From contig JAYRWE010000004.1 in NCBI GenBank assembly GCA_041918175.1, forward strand, positions 1-64,000: a stretch of DNA of 64,000 nt, read 5' to 3'. Of the stretch, positions 42,087-50,238 are shown piece after piece (position 1 is the first letter of the stretch; every line of letters starts with the position of its first letter). The notes under the pieces are model-generated. The model had not been told where the DNA came from and ran no database searches. It saw nothing but the letters and a program-made list of their open reading frames with translations. The DNA comes from JABWAN01 sp041918175. Lineage in GTDB: Bacteria > Zhuqueibacterota > Zhuqueibacteria > Zhuqueibacterales > Zhuqueibacteraceae. A program made the position numbers and the translations under genes.

Positions 42087-43137
42087 CTAAGGCTCCTTGC
42101 TGGTGAATGCCTTCACCGCGGCTTTGAATTCCTCGTATACACGACGCAAGTTCGCGCTACCTTCATCTTTACTTCGTGACACAAGTTTTACTATTAGCAG
42201 CCCAAGTTCTTTTGTTACTTTTACTAACCTCTTAATACTTTCCTCTCTCGTGTCAACAAGAATCTCTGCTTCCTCCAAGGGGCGGCCTTTTCGCAAGGCT
42301 GCAATTGCCTTTTCCGAGCCAAGCACATTGCTCAGCCGTGACAGATCACGAGTGTCCTCAACAACTCTCCCTGATATATCACGACTGCCACCTTTGTGGG
42401 TAGTTCCGTAAAGATAATCCAGAAGCAAATTTATGCTCTTCTTGTCGCAGTTTAGTATTTCTAAAGTTTTCGAATCGATTTCAAGCTGGAGAAATTTCTT
42501 AATGCCAGTGCGGCTTAATGCTTCGCCGAGCATCCAAAAATCTACTCCAGCAGGCAACTCCGCATGAACATGCTTTAGAAGCCTATATGGAATAAGGAAA
42601 CGTCGCGCCTCTCCTTATTTTTAACTGGGTTTCTTCCAAGGCTCTATCTAACCCCCCAGGTTCTTTGCAAGCACGATCAAGATATACGGCTTTACTCAGA
42701 GGCGGCCATTCGCGGAATCCAAGCAAATGCCGAACTCCTAGATAAACACGCTTCTCGCTTTCCTGTTTGTCATTCGGCTTGTCGGGGAAAACCAGTGCAG
42801 GGATTCTCTTCAAATCATCGGTTTTTCCTTTGTAACGATTAGGATTGGCTAAAATTTCCCTTATGGCCGCCAATCGTCGATTACCTTCAATAACTGTGTA
42901 GTGCTGGCCTTCGCGTCTAACAACAAGCAGCTCATAGTCAATGAATCCATTCTTCAAAAACGAATCCACCAATTCAGAAGCAAAGTAGGGTGCTTCGAAC
43001 AGGGCTTTCTGAATTTCCTCCTGTTTACGGTTTTCCATGCTCCCACCAAACCGAGGATTACTCGGATCGAAATCAAGTAATTGCTGATCAATGTACTCCA
43101 GCGTAGTCTCGGCTTCGTTAGGCATTGGGTTTTGCAT
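42087..43137 (-). pseudogene. ParB/sulfiredoxin-like domain protein, split by a frameshift
   Basis: The N-terminal 180 residues (43137 down to about 42610) carry a ParB-like nuclease/ATPase domain: DFDPSNPRFGG, YTVIEGNRRLAAIREIL, with the last helices LSKAVYLDRACKEP and ALEETQLKIRRG. In that frame a stop comes soon (42583). One base over, the next frame reads EARRFLIPYRLLKHVHAELP and runs on to the stop at 42087 as a helical C-terminal domain (LLDYLYGTTHKGG, ESIKRLVKVTKELG). A single-base insertion near 42605-42620 thus explains the split; restored length is about 350 residues. It lies 6 bp behind the methyltransferase and 2 bp ahead of the nuclease. Confidence 0.75.
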
Positions 43138-43143
43138 TTTGTC

Positions 43144-44082
43144 TCACCAGAGGTTTTCTAAATTTTTGACTACTGCTTGAAACAGCGGTGGTGGCACCGC
43201 GTTCCCAATCATCTGAAAACGTTCACGAACGGTTCCCCTTTTCCAAATGAAGCTTCGAGGGAAGCCTTGCAAGGCAGCGCACTCACGATAGGCAAGCCTT
43301 CGCGCCTGGCCTTTATGTGAGAATATCCATTTATCTGTGTGAATGCGTTTCAACGGTGGGCTTAATGGGTGAAGAGGAACATGACGCCAATGACCGACGA
43401 TACAAGGACTGGGCTCTTCCCAATCATGCCGGCGCCTTCGGGAGAGATAATACCAATGAAATGGTTCTTCATTAAAATCTCCCAAAGGCCACTCCGGCAT
43501 TCCTCCCAGCGCATCTTTTTGCGTAACTAATCTCCGACCGGTGTTCAAGCCAAATTGTGGATCAGGAAAGGAGTACATGAAATCCAAATCCGAACGCACT
43601 CCTACTATGAAGACGCGCCGGCGGCTCTGTGCGACTCCGAAGTTTTGTGCGTTTAATACTTGCCATTTAACGCGGTAACCGGCCAACCTGTATCTGAATA
43701 TCTGATTGTCTAGAAGCTGCCTGTTTTCACCGAAGGCCATTCCATTAACATTTTCAACCACAAATGCTTTTGGACATACAATTCGCAGGACCCGATCAAA
43801 TTCTTGGTAGAGATAATTAATAGAGTCGCCCCAATTGCGGCGACCTCCCTGAGTAAAACCTTGACAAGGGTAACAGCCTATGAGGAAATCCGCGTTTGGA
43901 AAACTTTTATAGTCTGCAATATTGCCGCACTTAATGACCGGGGCTATGTTGTCGCGATACGTGTCGCATGCAACTTGTGAAATATCGTTAGCCCAAGTAA
44001 CGTTGTATCCCAGTCTTTTCAGAGCAAGATCAGAGCCGCCGCATCCGCTGAACAATGAAATTGTCCGTGTCTGCTTCATCAT
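43144..44082 (-). CDS. DNA (cytosine-5) methyltransferase
   Basis: 312 residues. All core motifs are visible: I SLFSGCGGSDLAL, IV GCYPCQGFT with the catalytic Cys, VI FVVENVNGM, VIII AQSRRRVFIVG, IX RECAALQGFP and X MIGNAVPPP. The variable recognition region between VIII and IX is short to medium (about 100 residues). It methylates cytosine at an unknown site and heads a tight leftward operon with the ParB-like protein, nuclease and Vsr. A promoter lies at 44121-44149. Two in-frame ATG codons (44082, 44079) start it without a clear ribosome site. Confidence 0.92.
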   Translation of the reverse strand: MMKQTRTISLFSGCGGSDLALKRLGYNVTWANDISQVACDTYRDNIAPVIKCGNIADYKSFPNADFLIGCYPCQGFTQGGRRNWGDSINYLYQEFDRVLRIVCPKAFVVENVNGMAFGENRQLLDNQIFRYRLAGYRVKWQVLNAQNFGVAQSRRRVFIVGVRSDLDFMYSFPDPQFGLNTGRRLVTQKDALGGMPEWPLGDFNEEPFHWYYLSRRRRHDWEEPSPCIVGHWRHVPLHPLSPPLKRIHTDKWIFSHKGQARRLAYRECAALQGFPRSFIWKRGTVRERFQMIGNAVPPPLFQAVVKNLENLW

Positions 44083-44120
44083 TATAAGGAGAGTTGTTGG
44101 ACTATAGTTATCTTTAAAAC

Positions 44121-44149
44121 ATTATAGCTAGCATCTGCGAGACTGGCAA
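44121..44149 (-). promoter_or_regulatory. Sigma-70-type promoter of the restriction operon
   Basis: Read on the - strand: TTGCCA (44149-44144), a 17-base spacer, then TATAAT (44126-44121). Transcription would begin near 44114, about 30 bases before the methyltransferase start. An 8-base palindrome, ACTATAGT (44101-44108), lies between the -10 and the gene and could be an operator. Confidence 0.7.
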
Positions 44150-44202
44150 GACCAAACTTTCGGAAGCCCTTTCAGAAATATAACTTTAGACCTCGTTAGA
44201 TT

Positions 44203-44242
44203 GATCTACAAAAAGGCGGCCTGCTCCACCTTTTTGTAGATC
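44203..44242. terminator. Hairpin between TPR gene and restriction operon
   Basis: GATCTACAAAAAGG (44203-44216) and CCTTTTTGTAGATC (44229-44242) are perfect 14-base complements with a 12-base loop. The A5...T5 flanking a GG/CC core resembles a bidirectional intrinsic terminator. It isolates the TPR gene from the promoter of the methyltransferase. Confidence 0.5.
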
Positions 44243-44263
44243 TTATGCTCGTCTTTATCCAAG

Positions 44264-45310
44264 CTATTGGCCGCGTTTGCCATTCGTGTAAGTCGAGGTC
44301 GTTGTGGCGCACGAAGCTTGTAAACTTGCGATTTGTTTCTCCACGTCTTTGCGGCGTGGATCGCGCTCAACCTTCAATGTCGCGGCGCGCGTCAACTCAC
44401 GGCAAGCGGCTTCGGCGTTTCCCGCTTTGAGTTCCAACCGCGCGAGTTTTGTTCTCCCCACAGCTTCGAGATATGGGTTGAGCTTTCCCTCTTCCGTCAA
44501 AGTGTTGATGAGCCGCTGATAAATTTCCCGCGCATAATCTAGTTTTTCCAAACGTGAAGCGGACTCGGCCACGCCCCACATAAAAAAACGGCTGCGCGGA
44601 TGCTTCTGCAAAATCGCGTCTGAAATCGCAAACGCCTCTTGCGCGTTGTTCTCATCCAACAAAATCCAAGTCAAGCCATTGAGCGCGGCGTAGCGGGAGT
44701 ATTTGCCGTGCGTGCCGGCTTTGCGCACCATCGCCAATCCCGTTTCTCGCTCATCTGCAAAGAAGAGCAATTTCAATTTACTGCGATAATATTTGTACGT
44801 GCCGATGCCGAGATAGGCGTCATACAACGTCGAGTCAAGTCGCACCGCGGCTTCGAGATGTTTGATCGAATTCCACCCCAAATGCGCAGCCTCAAGATAG
44901 CGCTTCTTTTTTCCGATATAAAACGCTTCGTAGCCATAGGCGCTGCCGAGCGCGAAATGCCCCCACGCATCGTTCGGTTGGCGCTGCAATTTTTTCTCGG
45001 CCAGTTGACGGCACTGTTTGATACTTTTGAAAAACTCTTTTTCGTCCTCGTAAACTTCATAGTCCATCATGCGCGATTGCAGCGTGGCGGCGCGAAAGAG
45101 CGGACCGAGGGGATCATTGGGCGCGAGAGCAATTGCTTGGTCAACCACACGAAAAGCCCGATCATATTCTTGATCAACGGTTGCGATGACGGCGCGCTGC
45201 AAAAGCGAGTCAAGGTGCGCCGCGGAGAGGGCTTGTGCAACGCAGGAAGTTGCGCAGATCACGAAAAGAAAGAGGCAGCATATGTTAAAACGCGAAAGAT
45301 ACCGTTGCAT
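44264..45310 (-). CDS. Exported TPR-like protein
   Basis: 348 residues from the ATG at 45310. A signal peptide (CCLFLFVICATSCVAQ) could also be a lipobox (ATSC). The rest is helical with TPR-like repeats: EYDRAFRVVDQAIALAPND, PNDAWGHFALGSAYGYEA, SIKHLEAAVRLDSTLYDAYLGIG, NNAQEAFAISDAILQKHP, GNAEAACRELTRAA. It is probably a periplasmic scaffold. No partner gene is adjacent; the gap upstream (45311-45692) has no gene. Confidence 0.72.
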   Translation of the reverse strand: MQRYLSRFNICCLFLFVICATSCVAQALSAAHLDSLLQRAVIATVDQEYDRAFRVVDQAIALAPNDPLGPLFRAATLQSRMMDYEVYEDEKEFFKSIKQCRQLAEKKLQRQPNDAWGHFALGSAYGYEAFYIGKKKRYLEAAHLGWNSIKHLEAAVRLDSTLYDAYLGIGTYKYYRSKLKLLFFADERETGLAMVRKAGTHGKYSRYAALNGLTWILLDENNAQEAFAISDAILQKHPRSRFFMWGVAESASRLEKLDYAREIYQRLINTLTEEGKLNPYLEAVGRTKLARLELKAGNAEAACRELTRAATLKVERDPRRKDVEKQIASLQASCATTTSTYTNGKRGQ

Positions 45311-45692
45311 AAATTTTTGCTCAAGTGGTGTGATACATGAAGGATTGGTGTAAACGCGTCGGCGGGAATGGTTTGTGGGGTCTGACCAAACAAACGTTTT
45401 ACTTCCTGCTCGCATTTCTCATTCGGCTATTGCGCCCGCAGGCACATGTGCAGAGGCGCACACTGATTCTGCGGCAATAGCGTTATTGACGTAAATTAGT
45501 AAAACCGTTTCCAAACGCAAGCGGTGTGAAAAGGGGCAAGGCGGATGTTTACACGAATTTTACCGTTACAGGACAAGGCCATGACAACCTTCGCCCGCGA
45601 TTGTCGGTATAATTTGCTCAAAGAAACAGGACGCGAAGCTTGCTTACGGCGAGCTTCCAATCAAGAACACCGCAACCCAATCAGGAGACATT
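45311..45692. other. Gene-free interval, divergent promoters
   Basis: These 382 bases lie between the divergent TPR and DUF5666 genes. A TATAAT box occurs at 45608-45613 on the + strand but no good -35 is placed ahead of it. I see no repeat family or RNA gene here. Confidence 0.4.
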
Positions 45693-46274
45693 ATGAAAGC
45701 GTTCACGAAAGCTGTAGTGCTTGGTTCCGTTTTCGCGTTGGCCGCAACCACGGCGTTTGCGCAAGCGCAAACCGCCAAGAGCAAGCAACAAGTCGATATC
45801 TTCGCCACCGCGAAGCCGGGCCAATGGGCGGAGTTGAAGGGGCCGTATCAGAAAGACAACACGATTCTCGCGTCGAAGATCAAATTCGTCAGCGGCAACA
45901 TTTTGGAAGATGATTGCGAAGTGAGCGGCAAAATTCTTTCGCTTGATCCGCAAAGCAATGAACTGAAGCTTGTGCGCCAATGGGCGGTCAAAATGAGCAA
46001 AGACGCGGAATTTAAAGACAAAAACGGCGTGGCGATTACTCTGGCAAACTTGAAACCGGGCATGGTGGTTGAAGCCGAAGGAAATTACTCCAAGGAAGGC
46101 GGCTTCGTTGCCAAAGAAATTGAAGAAGACGAAGTAACGGAAATTGAAGAAGCAGAAGAGGTTTCCGTGTTCGGCAAAATCGAAAAAGTTGACGCCGCGG
46201 GCAAAACGATTCAAGTGATGGGCATCACCTTCGTGGTCAATGAGAAAACGAAGAGCAAAGCGGCAATAAAGTAG
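45693..46274 (+). CDS. Exported DUF5666-like protein
   Basis: 193 residues with a signal peptide (KAVVLGSVFALAATTAFA). The mature part holds beta-strand repeats of the DUF5666/OB-like type: PGQWAELKGPYQKDNTILASKI, KPGMVVEAEGNYSKEGGFVAKEI and VSVFGKIEKVDAAGKTIQVMGI. A Glu-rich stretch (EIEEDEVTEIEEAEE) lies between the last two. Function is unknown; it is presumably periplasmic or outer-membrane associated. A good terminator follows. Confidence 0.7.
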   Translation: MKAFTKAVVLGSVFALAATTAFAQAQTAKSKQQVDIFATAKPGQWAELKGPYQKDNTILASKIKFVSGNILEDDCEVSGKILSLDPQSNELKLVRQWAVKMSKDAEFKDKNGVAITLANLKPGMVVEAEGNYSKEGGFVAKEIEEDEVTEIEEAEEVSVFGKIEKVDAAGKTIQVMGITFVVNEKTKSKAAIK

Positions 46275-46308
46275 TCGCGCAATTGCAAAAGCGATTCGCA
46301 CACCATAC

Positions 46309-46342
46309 ACTCCAGCAGAGACTTGCTCTGTTGGAGTTTTTT
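46309..46342 (+). terminator. Intrinsic terminator of the DUF5666 gene
   Basis: ACTCCAGCAGAG (46309-46320) pairs with CTCTGTTGGAGT (46326-46337) around a 5-base loop, followed by a run of six T. It begins 35 bp after the stop codon and sits between convergent genes. Confidence 0.85.
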
Positions 46343-46349
46343 ATTTGCG

Positions 46350-47291
46350 CTACGTCGATTCCGGCGCTTCTTCTAATATGACCTGCTCACGCATCGTTTC
46401 AATCTCCGCTAAATTCGCATAACCTGGCATGTCGTGCAATGCGTTTACACAAGCCGCGGCAACCGCGAAACGTAACAGTTCTGCGCTCGGCATTTTCCTC
46501 AACCAGCCATACAAAAATGCGGCGACAAACACATCGCCGCCGCCGAGGGGATTGCGGCACACGAGACGCGGCGGGTGCGCGAGAAAACTTTTGCCATTTA
46601 GCCACGCATGTACAGTGCGCTCCGCGTCGGTGATAATAATGGCCCACGTTCGCTCCCGTTTCAACAATGCAAATAGCCTTTGCTTCTCTTCTGGATTGCG
46701 CACGTCCAATCCAAAAGTCTGCAACGCTTCTTCGCGATTCGGCTTGAGAAAGTGCGGCTCGGCGTTTAAGCCTTGTTGCAGCGGCGCAAGGTAGGAATCC
46801 AAAAACACGGGGACGCGCGCAGCATGCGCTTGTCGAATCAAATCAGCGTAGAGATTATCGTGACCTGCGCTCGGCATGCTGCCGCACAGGGCCAACGCGT
46901 GACATTGCGGCAATTGCTCGCGCACGAATTGTTTGAGCGCGTCAACTTCACTCGACTCCAACTGCGGCCCCGGCTCAAATACTGCCGTGCGCGCGTTGGT
47001 TGCATTATCGACAATTGTAAATCCCTCGCGCGTGGTTGCGGCAATCTCGAGGAACTGATGCGGAATATTTTGCGCGTCAAGCAAGCCGCGAATCACTTTT
47101 CCGGCGCCGCCGCCAAGAAAACCCGTGGCAAGAGTGACTGCGCCCAGCCCCACCAACGCCCGCGAAACATTCAAGCCTTTGCCGCCGGCAACTTGTTCCA
47201 TACGCTCGCCGCGATGCACTTCTCCTTTTGCAAACGACGAAACCCAAATCGTTTTATCCAACATCGGATTCGGCGTGACCGTGAGAATCAT
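46350..47291 (-). CDS. PfkB-family sugar kinase, 1-phosphofructokinase-like
   Basis: 313 residues. It opens MILTVTPNPMLDKTIWV, the typical start of FruK/LacC-type kinases, with VAGGKGLNVSRALVGLG (sugar-binding) and NPLGGGDVFVAAFLYGWL. The usual GAGD/GSGD anion hole is GGGD here, with the catalytic Asp kept. Predicted to phosphorylate fructose-1-phosphate or tagatose-6-phosphate; which one cannot be told. No PTS genes are nearby. A palindromic repeat lies upstream. Confidence 0.82.
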   Translation of the reverse strand: MILTVTPNPMLDKTIWVSSFAKGEVHRGERMEQVAGGKGLNVSRALVGLGAVTLATGFLGGGAGKVIRGLLDAQNIPHQFLEIAATTREGFTIVDNATNARTAVFEPGPQLESSEVDALKQFVREQLPQCHALALCGSMPSAGHDNLYADLIRQAHAARVPVFLDSYLAPLQQGLNAEPHFLKPNREEALQTFGLDVRNPEEKQRLFALLKRERTWAIIITDAERTVHAWLNGKSFLAHPPRLVCRNPLGGGDVFVAAFLYGWLRKMPSAELLRFAVAAACVNALHDMPGYANLAEIETMREQVILEEAPEST

Positions 47292-47341
47292 GATGCGTGC
47301 TTCGCAAAGGGGACTTAGAAAATCAAGCAGGATAAAATGCC

Positions 47342-47380
47342 GTAGGCCTTCGCCTGATGCAGCATCAGGCAGAGGCCTAC
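47342..47380. repeat. GTAGGCCT palindromic repeat
   Basis: A 39-base imperfect palindrome: GTAGGCCTTCGCCTGATGC followed at once by GCATCAGGC and GAGGCCTAC. It fills the gap between the CBM9-like and PfkB genes and would form a strong hairpin in either strand. Confidence 0.75.
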
Positions 47381-47412
47381 GACATCACGCGTGCAAAATT
47401 CAGGTAGAAATC

Positions 47413-48099
47413 TTACCCTTCAAAACGCAACCAGCCAAAGCGCCACGGCAAATGAAACGTAGGTTGCAGCGTCGGGCTCCACGCATAGAGTTCGCTCTGC
47501 GCGTGTAGCGGCGTGTCGATGCGATAAAAATTGACGCGCCACTCCTCCCCCGGCTGCGGCGGCAGATGTGGCGCGCCGACGAGTGCATGAAAAGGAATTG
47601 CAAACTCCGCGGACCAACGTTGCGCTTTGCCCGATTGATTGAGTTGGCCTTGAACATGGACCGCAGTACGCAATCCTGCTGCATGCCATTCTTTTAAACC
47701 GATGAAGTCGAGTTGTGCTTGGGAAGCGGTGCGAGGATTGAGAATGCACGCGTCGAAAACCACGTTGCGCGGGCTGACATTGATTTCATAATACTGATGC
47801 GGCGCGCCCGCGGGGTTGATGAAGATCTCCACGCATTCTTCTTCGTAGATGGGCGCATCATGTATGGTGTGCGTGCCCCAAACGTAATCGTCTTCACATG
47901 CAAATGCGAAATAGACATAGTCGTCGTCATATAACCCGCGCACGGTAGTGGAAAAGCGCCCCGGCAATCCCGTAAGGGCGTCGTTCAAATCTGCGAGCGG
48001 CGCAATTTGCCAAAGCGAATCGTCTATCTTTCCGGAAAGGCGCAAGGCTCGAGGTATTTTCTTGCAGGAATAACGCGGTAGCAATGAAGTGGCAGGCAT
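47413..48099 (-). CDS. Carbohydrate-binding family 9-like (DOMON-like) protein
   Basis: 228 residues, no leader visible. The CBM9-like pattern is LRLSGKIDDSLWQIAPLADLND, VRGLYDDDYVYFAFACEDDYVW, CVEIFINPAGAPHQYYEINVSP and WSAEFAIPFHALVG, ending with WRVNFYRID. Such proteins bind sugars or act within glycoside-degrading systems, but this one has no enzyme domain. No operon partner of known sugar function is adjacent except the PfkB kinase downstream. Confidence 0.72.
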   Translation of the reverse strand: MPATSLLPRYSCKKIPRALRLSGKIDDSLWQIAPLADLNDALTGLPGRFSTTVRGLYDDDYVYFAFACEDDYVWGTHTIHDAPIYEEECVEIFINPAGAPHQYYEINVSPRNVVFDACILNPRTASQAQLDFIGLKEWHAAGLRTAVHVQGQLNQSGKAQRWSAEFAIPFHALVGAPHLPPQPGEEWRVNFYRIDTPLHAQSELYAWSPTLQPTFHLPWRFGWLRFEG

Positions 48100-48132
48100 G
48101 CAAACTCGCGGTTGGTCTACGAGCGGCGTGGG

Positions 48133-48522
48133 TTACGGCATCCAAATGTCGTAGGGGCGATCTTTTTTCGGCGCCGAGCCCAGACGCAGAACATTGCCGT
48201 CAAGGTCTTCGACGCGCATCTCCAGCGCCCAAGGATAATTCAAAGGCTCGTCGCGAATGAGCGCGCCTTTGGTCAAAAGTTCGTCGTGCAATTGTTCAAC
48301 ATCATTAACGCCGATCCAAACCCAAGCGCCCGCTTGCCCCTGCCCGCCGCTGCTCAAATAAATGCTCGCGCCTTCGCGCGTCACGCACGTAAAGTTGCGG
48401 TCGCCCCAAGACGCTTGGGTGAAGCCCAATACTTCGACGTAATAGCGCACCGCAGCGGCCATATCCGCGACGCACAGAATCGGATTGCAACATTCAAATG
48501 TGAGGGAAGAGGGTTCAGGCAT
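48133..48522 (-). CDS. VOC-family (glyoxalase-like) protein
   Basis: 129 residues from the ATG at 48522. The beta-alpha-beta-beta-beta repeats are clear: NPILCVADMAAAVRYYVEVLGF in the first half and WVWIGVNDVEQLHDELLTKGA plus EMRVEDLDGNVLRLGS in the second, ending with the Glu/His-type metal site region. It could be a glyoxalase or resistance protein; the substrate is unknown. A repeat fragment with TCTTTCGCGTGTTTCGTGG precedes it. Confidence 0.78.
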   Translation of the reverse strand: MPEPSSLTFECCNPILCVADMAAAVRYYVEVLGFTQASWGDRNFTCVTREGASIYLSSGGQGQAGAWVWIGVNDVEQLHDELLTKGALIRDEPLNYPWALEMRVEDLDGNVLRLGSAPKKDRPYDIWMP

Positions 48523-48668
48523 TTTGAGTTCTAATTTTTTTGCCAACGATTTTTTTTTGTGTCTTTCGCGTGTTTCGTGGGCAAACAAGAATCCGTTGAA
48601 ATCGAATTACGCTGACAGTATCATTTCCTCGCGCGGCACTTCCAATACCTCCGCCAAAACTTCGACAA

Positions 48669-50027
48669 TCAAAGCTTATACTTGTGAATCTTATAGCGCA
48701 TCGTGCGCAGGCTAATGCCCAACCGCTTTGCCGCTTCAGATTTATTGCCGCCGGCTTTGCGAATCGCATCTTCCAACACCATCTTCTCCGCCGCCTCCAT
48801 CTTTTCGCGATACGAAGGCCCGGCGTTGATGAACGAACCCGAGCTTGAGCCGGCATGCACACGCGAAGTGAGCGTAAACGGCAAATGCTCCGGCAAAATA
48901 ATCTCGCCTTCGCCGAGCACGATCGCGTTCTCGATCGCATTCTCCAACTCGCGCACGTTGCCCGGCCACGCATAGGACATGCACATTTGCAGCGCCTCTT
49001 CCGACATGCCGGTCACATTCTTATTGTTCGCCGCGCTGTAGCGTTTGATGAAATAATCCGCCAGCGCCGGAATGTCCTCAATGCGCTCGCGCAACGGCGG
49101 CAGGAAAATCGGAATCACGTTCAAACGATAATACAAATCCTCGCGAAATTGGTTTTCGATGATCGCCTTTTCGAGATCGCGATTCGTGGCCGTGATCACG
49201 CGCACATCGACTTTCAGCGATTCCGTGCTGCCCAAGCGGCTCACTTCTTTCTCTTGCAGCAGGCGCAACAGCTTGGTTTGCACGCTCCCGGAAATATCGC
49301 CAATCTCATCGAGGAAGATCGTCCCGCCGTCGGCCATTTCCACGCGGCCTTTCTTGCGCGCCGTCGCGCCCGTGAAGGCGCCCCGCTCATACCCAAACAA
49401 CTCGCTTTCCAACAACGTCTCTGGAAACGAGCTGCAACTGATCTCGATCAACGGATGCGAAGCGCGCGCGCTGTTATAATGAATCGCACGGCACACCAAT
49501 TCTTTGCCCGTGCCGCTTTCGCCGCGAATGAGCACCGTGGCTTGGCTCTTCGCCACTTTCGCGATGGCTTTATACACCAACTGCATCGCCCCGCTTTGGC
49601 CGATGATGCCTTCGTAATGATACGTGTGCAGCCGGTCTTTGAGTTCTTGATTCTCACGCCGCAGGCTTTGCTCCTCCACTGCCTTTTTGAGAATCACAAA
49701 CAACTCGTCGAGATTAAGCGGCTTCGTCAGATATTCATACACCCCGCGCTTCATCGCATCCACCGCTTCCTTCACCGAACTGTACGCGGTCATCACGATG
49801 GTCTTCATCTCCGGATGCGCCGCGCGTGTTTGCTCGAAAAGCTGCACGCCGTCGAGATCGGGCATGCGCAAATCCGTGAGCAAAATATCATACGACTCGC
49901 GTTCGAGCGTGCGCAACGCCTTCGTTCCGCTATCCACACCGCGCGCTTCATAACCTTCTTCTTGCAAAATTTCCAGCAAGCCCGAAAGCGTGTTACGATC
50001 ATCTTCTGCGATGAGTATGCGTGCCAT
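48669..50027 (-). CDS. NtrC-type sigma-54 response regulator
   Basis: 452 residues from the ATG at 50027 (50033 is also possible). The receiver domain has ILIAEDDRNTL, the phospho-acceptor Asp in ILLTDLRMPDLDG and the Lys in YLTKPLN. The AAA+ domain has Walker A RGESGTGKEL, the sigma-54 contact ELFGYERGAFTGA, and Walker B GGTIFLDEIGD. A Fis-type helix-turn-helix ends the protein (NKSEAAKRLGISLRTMRYKI). It activates sigma-54 promoters when phosphorylated. No kinase is adjacent; the PAS kinase at 21.8 kb is a candidate but unlinked. A 95-bp element lies upstream. Confidence 0.93.
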   Translation of the reverse strand: MARILIAEDDRNTLSGLLEILQEEGYEARGVDSGTKALRTLERESYDILLTDLRMPDLDGVQLFEQTRAAHPEMKTIVMTAYSSVKEAVDAMKRGVYEYLTKPLNLDELFVILKKAVEEQSLRRENQELKDRLHTYHYEGIIGQSGAMQLVYKAIAKVAKSQATVLIRGESGTGKELVCRAIHYNSARASHPLIEISCSSFPETLLESELFGYERGAFTGATARKKGRVEMADGGTIFLDEIGDISGSVQTKLLRLLQEKEVSRLGSTESLKVDVRVITATNRDLEKAIIENQFREDLYYRLNVIPIFLPPLRERIEDIPALADYFIKRYSAANNKNVTGMSEEALQMCMSYAWPGNVRELENAIENAIVLGEGEIILPEHLPFTLTSRVHAGSSSGSFINAGPSYREKMEAAEKMVLEDAIRKAGGNKSEAAKRLGISLRTMRYKIHKYKL

Positions 50028-50100
50028 GAGCATTTCCAAATTTAAAAACGTTCCGCCGCGGCTCGGCCGTGGCTTGCGTGCATGCGTTGAGAGAAGCACG

Positions 50101-50204
50101 GCCACAAAAATTTTTATGGCCCGTCGCTGCTCCCCCGAGGAGTCCTCGTTGCTTGTTTACCGCACTTTTATCTCTTCGCGCGAGGTGACTTCAAAGCGAC
50201 GGCC
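50101..50204 (-). repeat. Dispersed ~95-bp element, copy 3
   Basis: In reverse orientation it starts with GTCGCTTTGAAGTCACC at the right edge, then AAACAAGC, CGGGGGAGCAGCGAC and ends with CCATAAAAA. It lies in the gap upstream of the NtrC-type gene and 34 bp downstream of the aminotransferase stop. Confidence 0.8.
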
Positions 50205-50238
50205 TCGCGCCGCCTGAAGTATATTTTCAAACGAAGTT

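Noticed and set aside
48855..50045. 396-codon open frame antisense to the NtrC-type regulator
   Set aside because: Same reason; the opposite strand encodes all expected response-regulator motifs.
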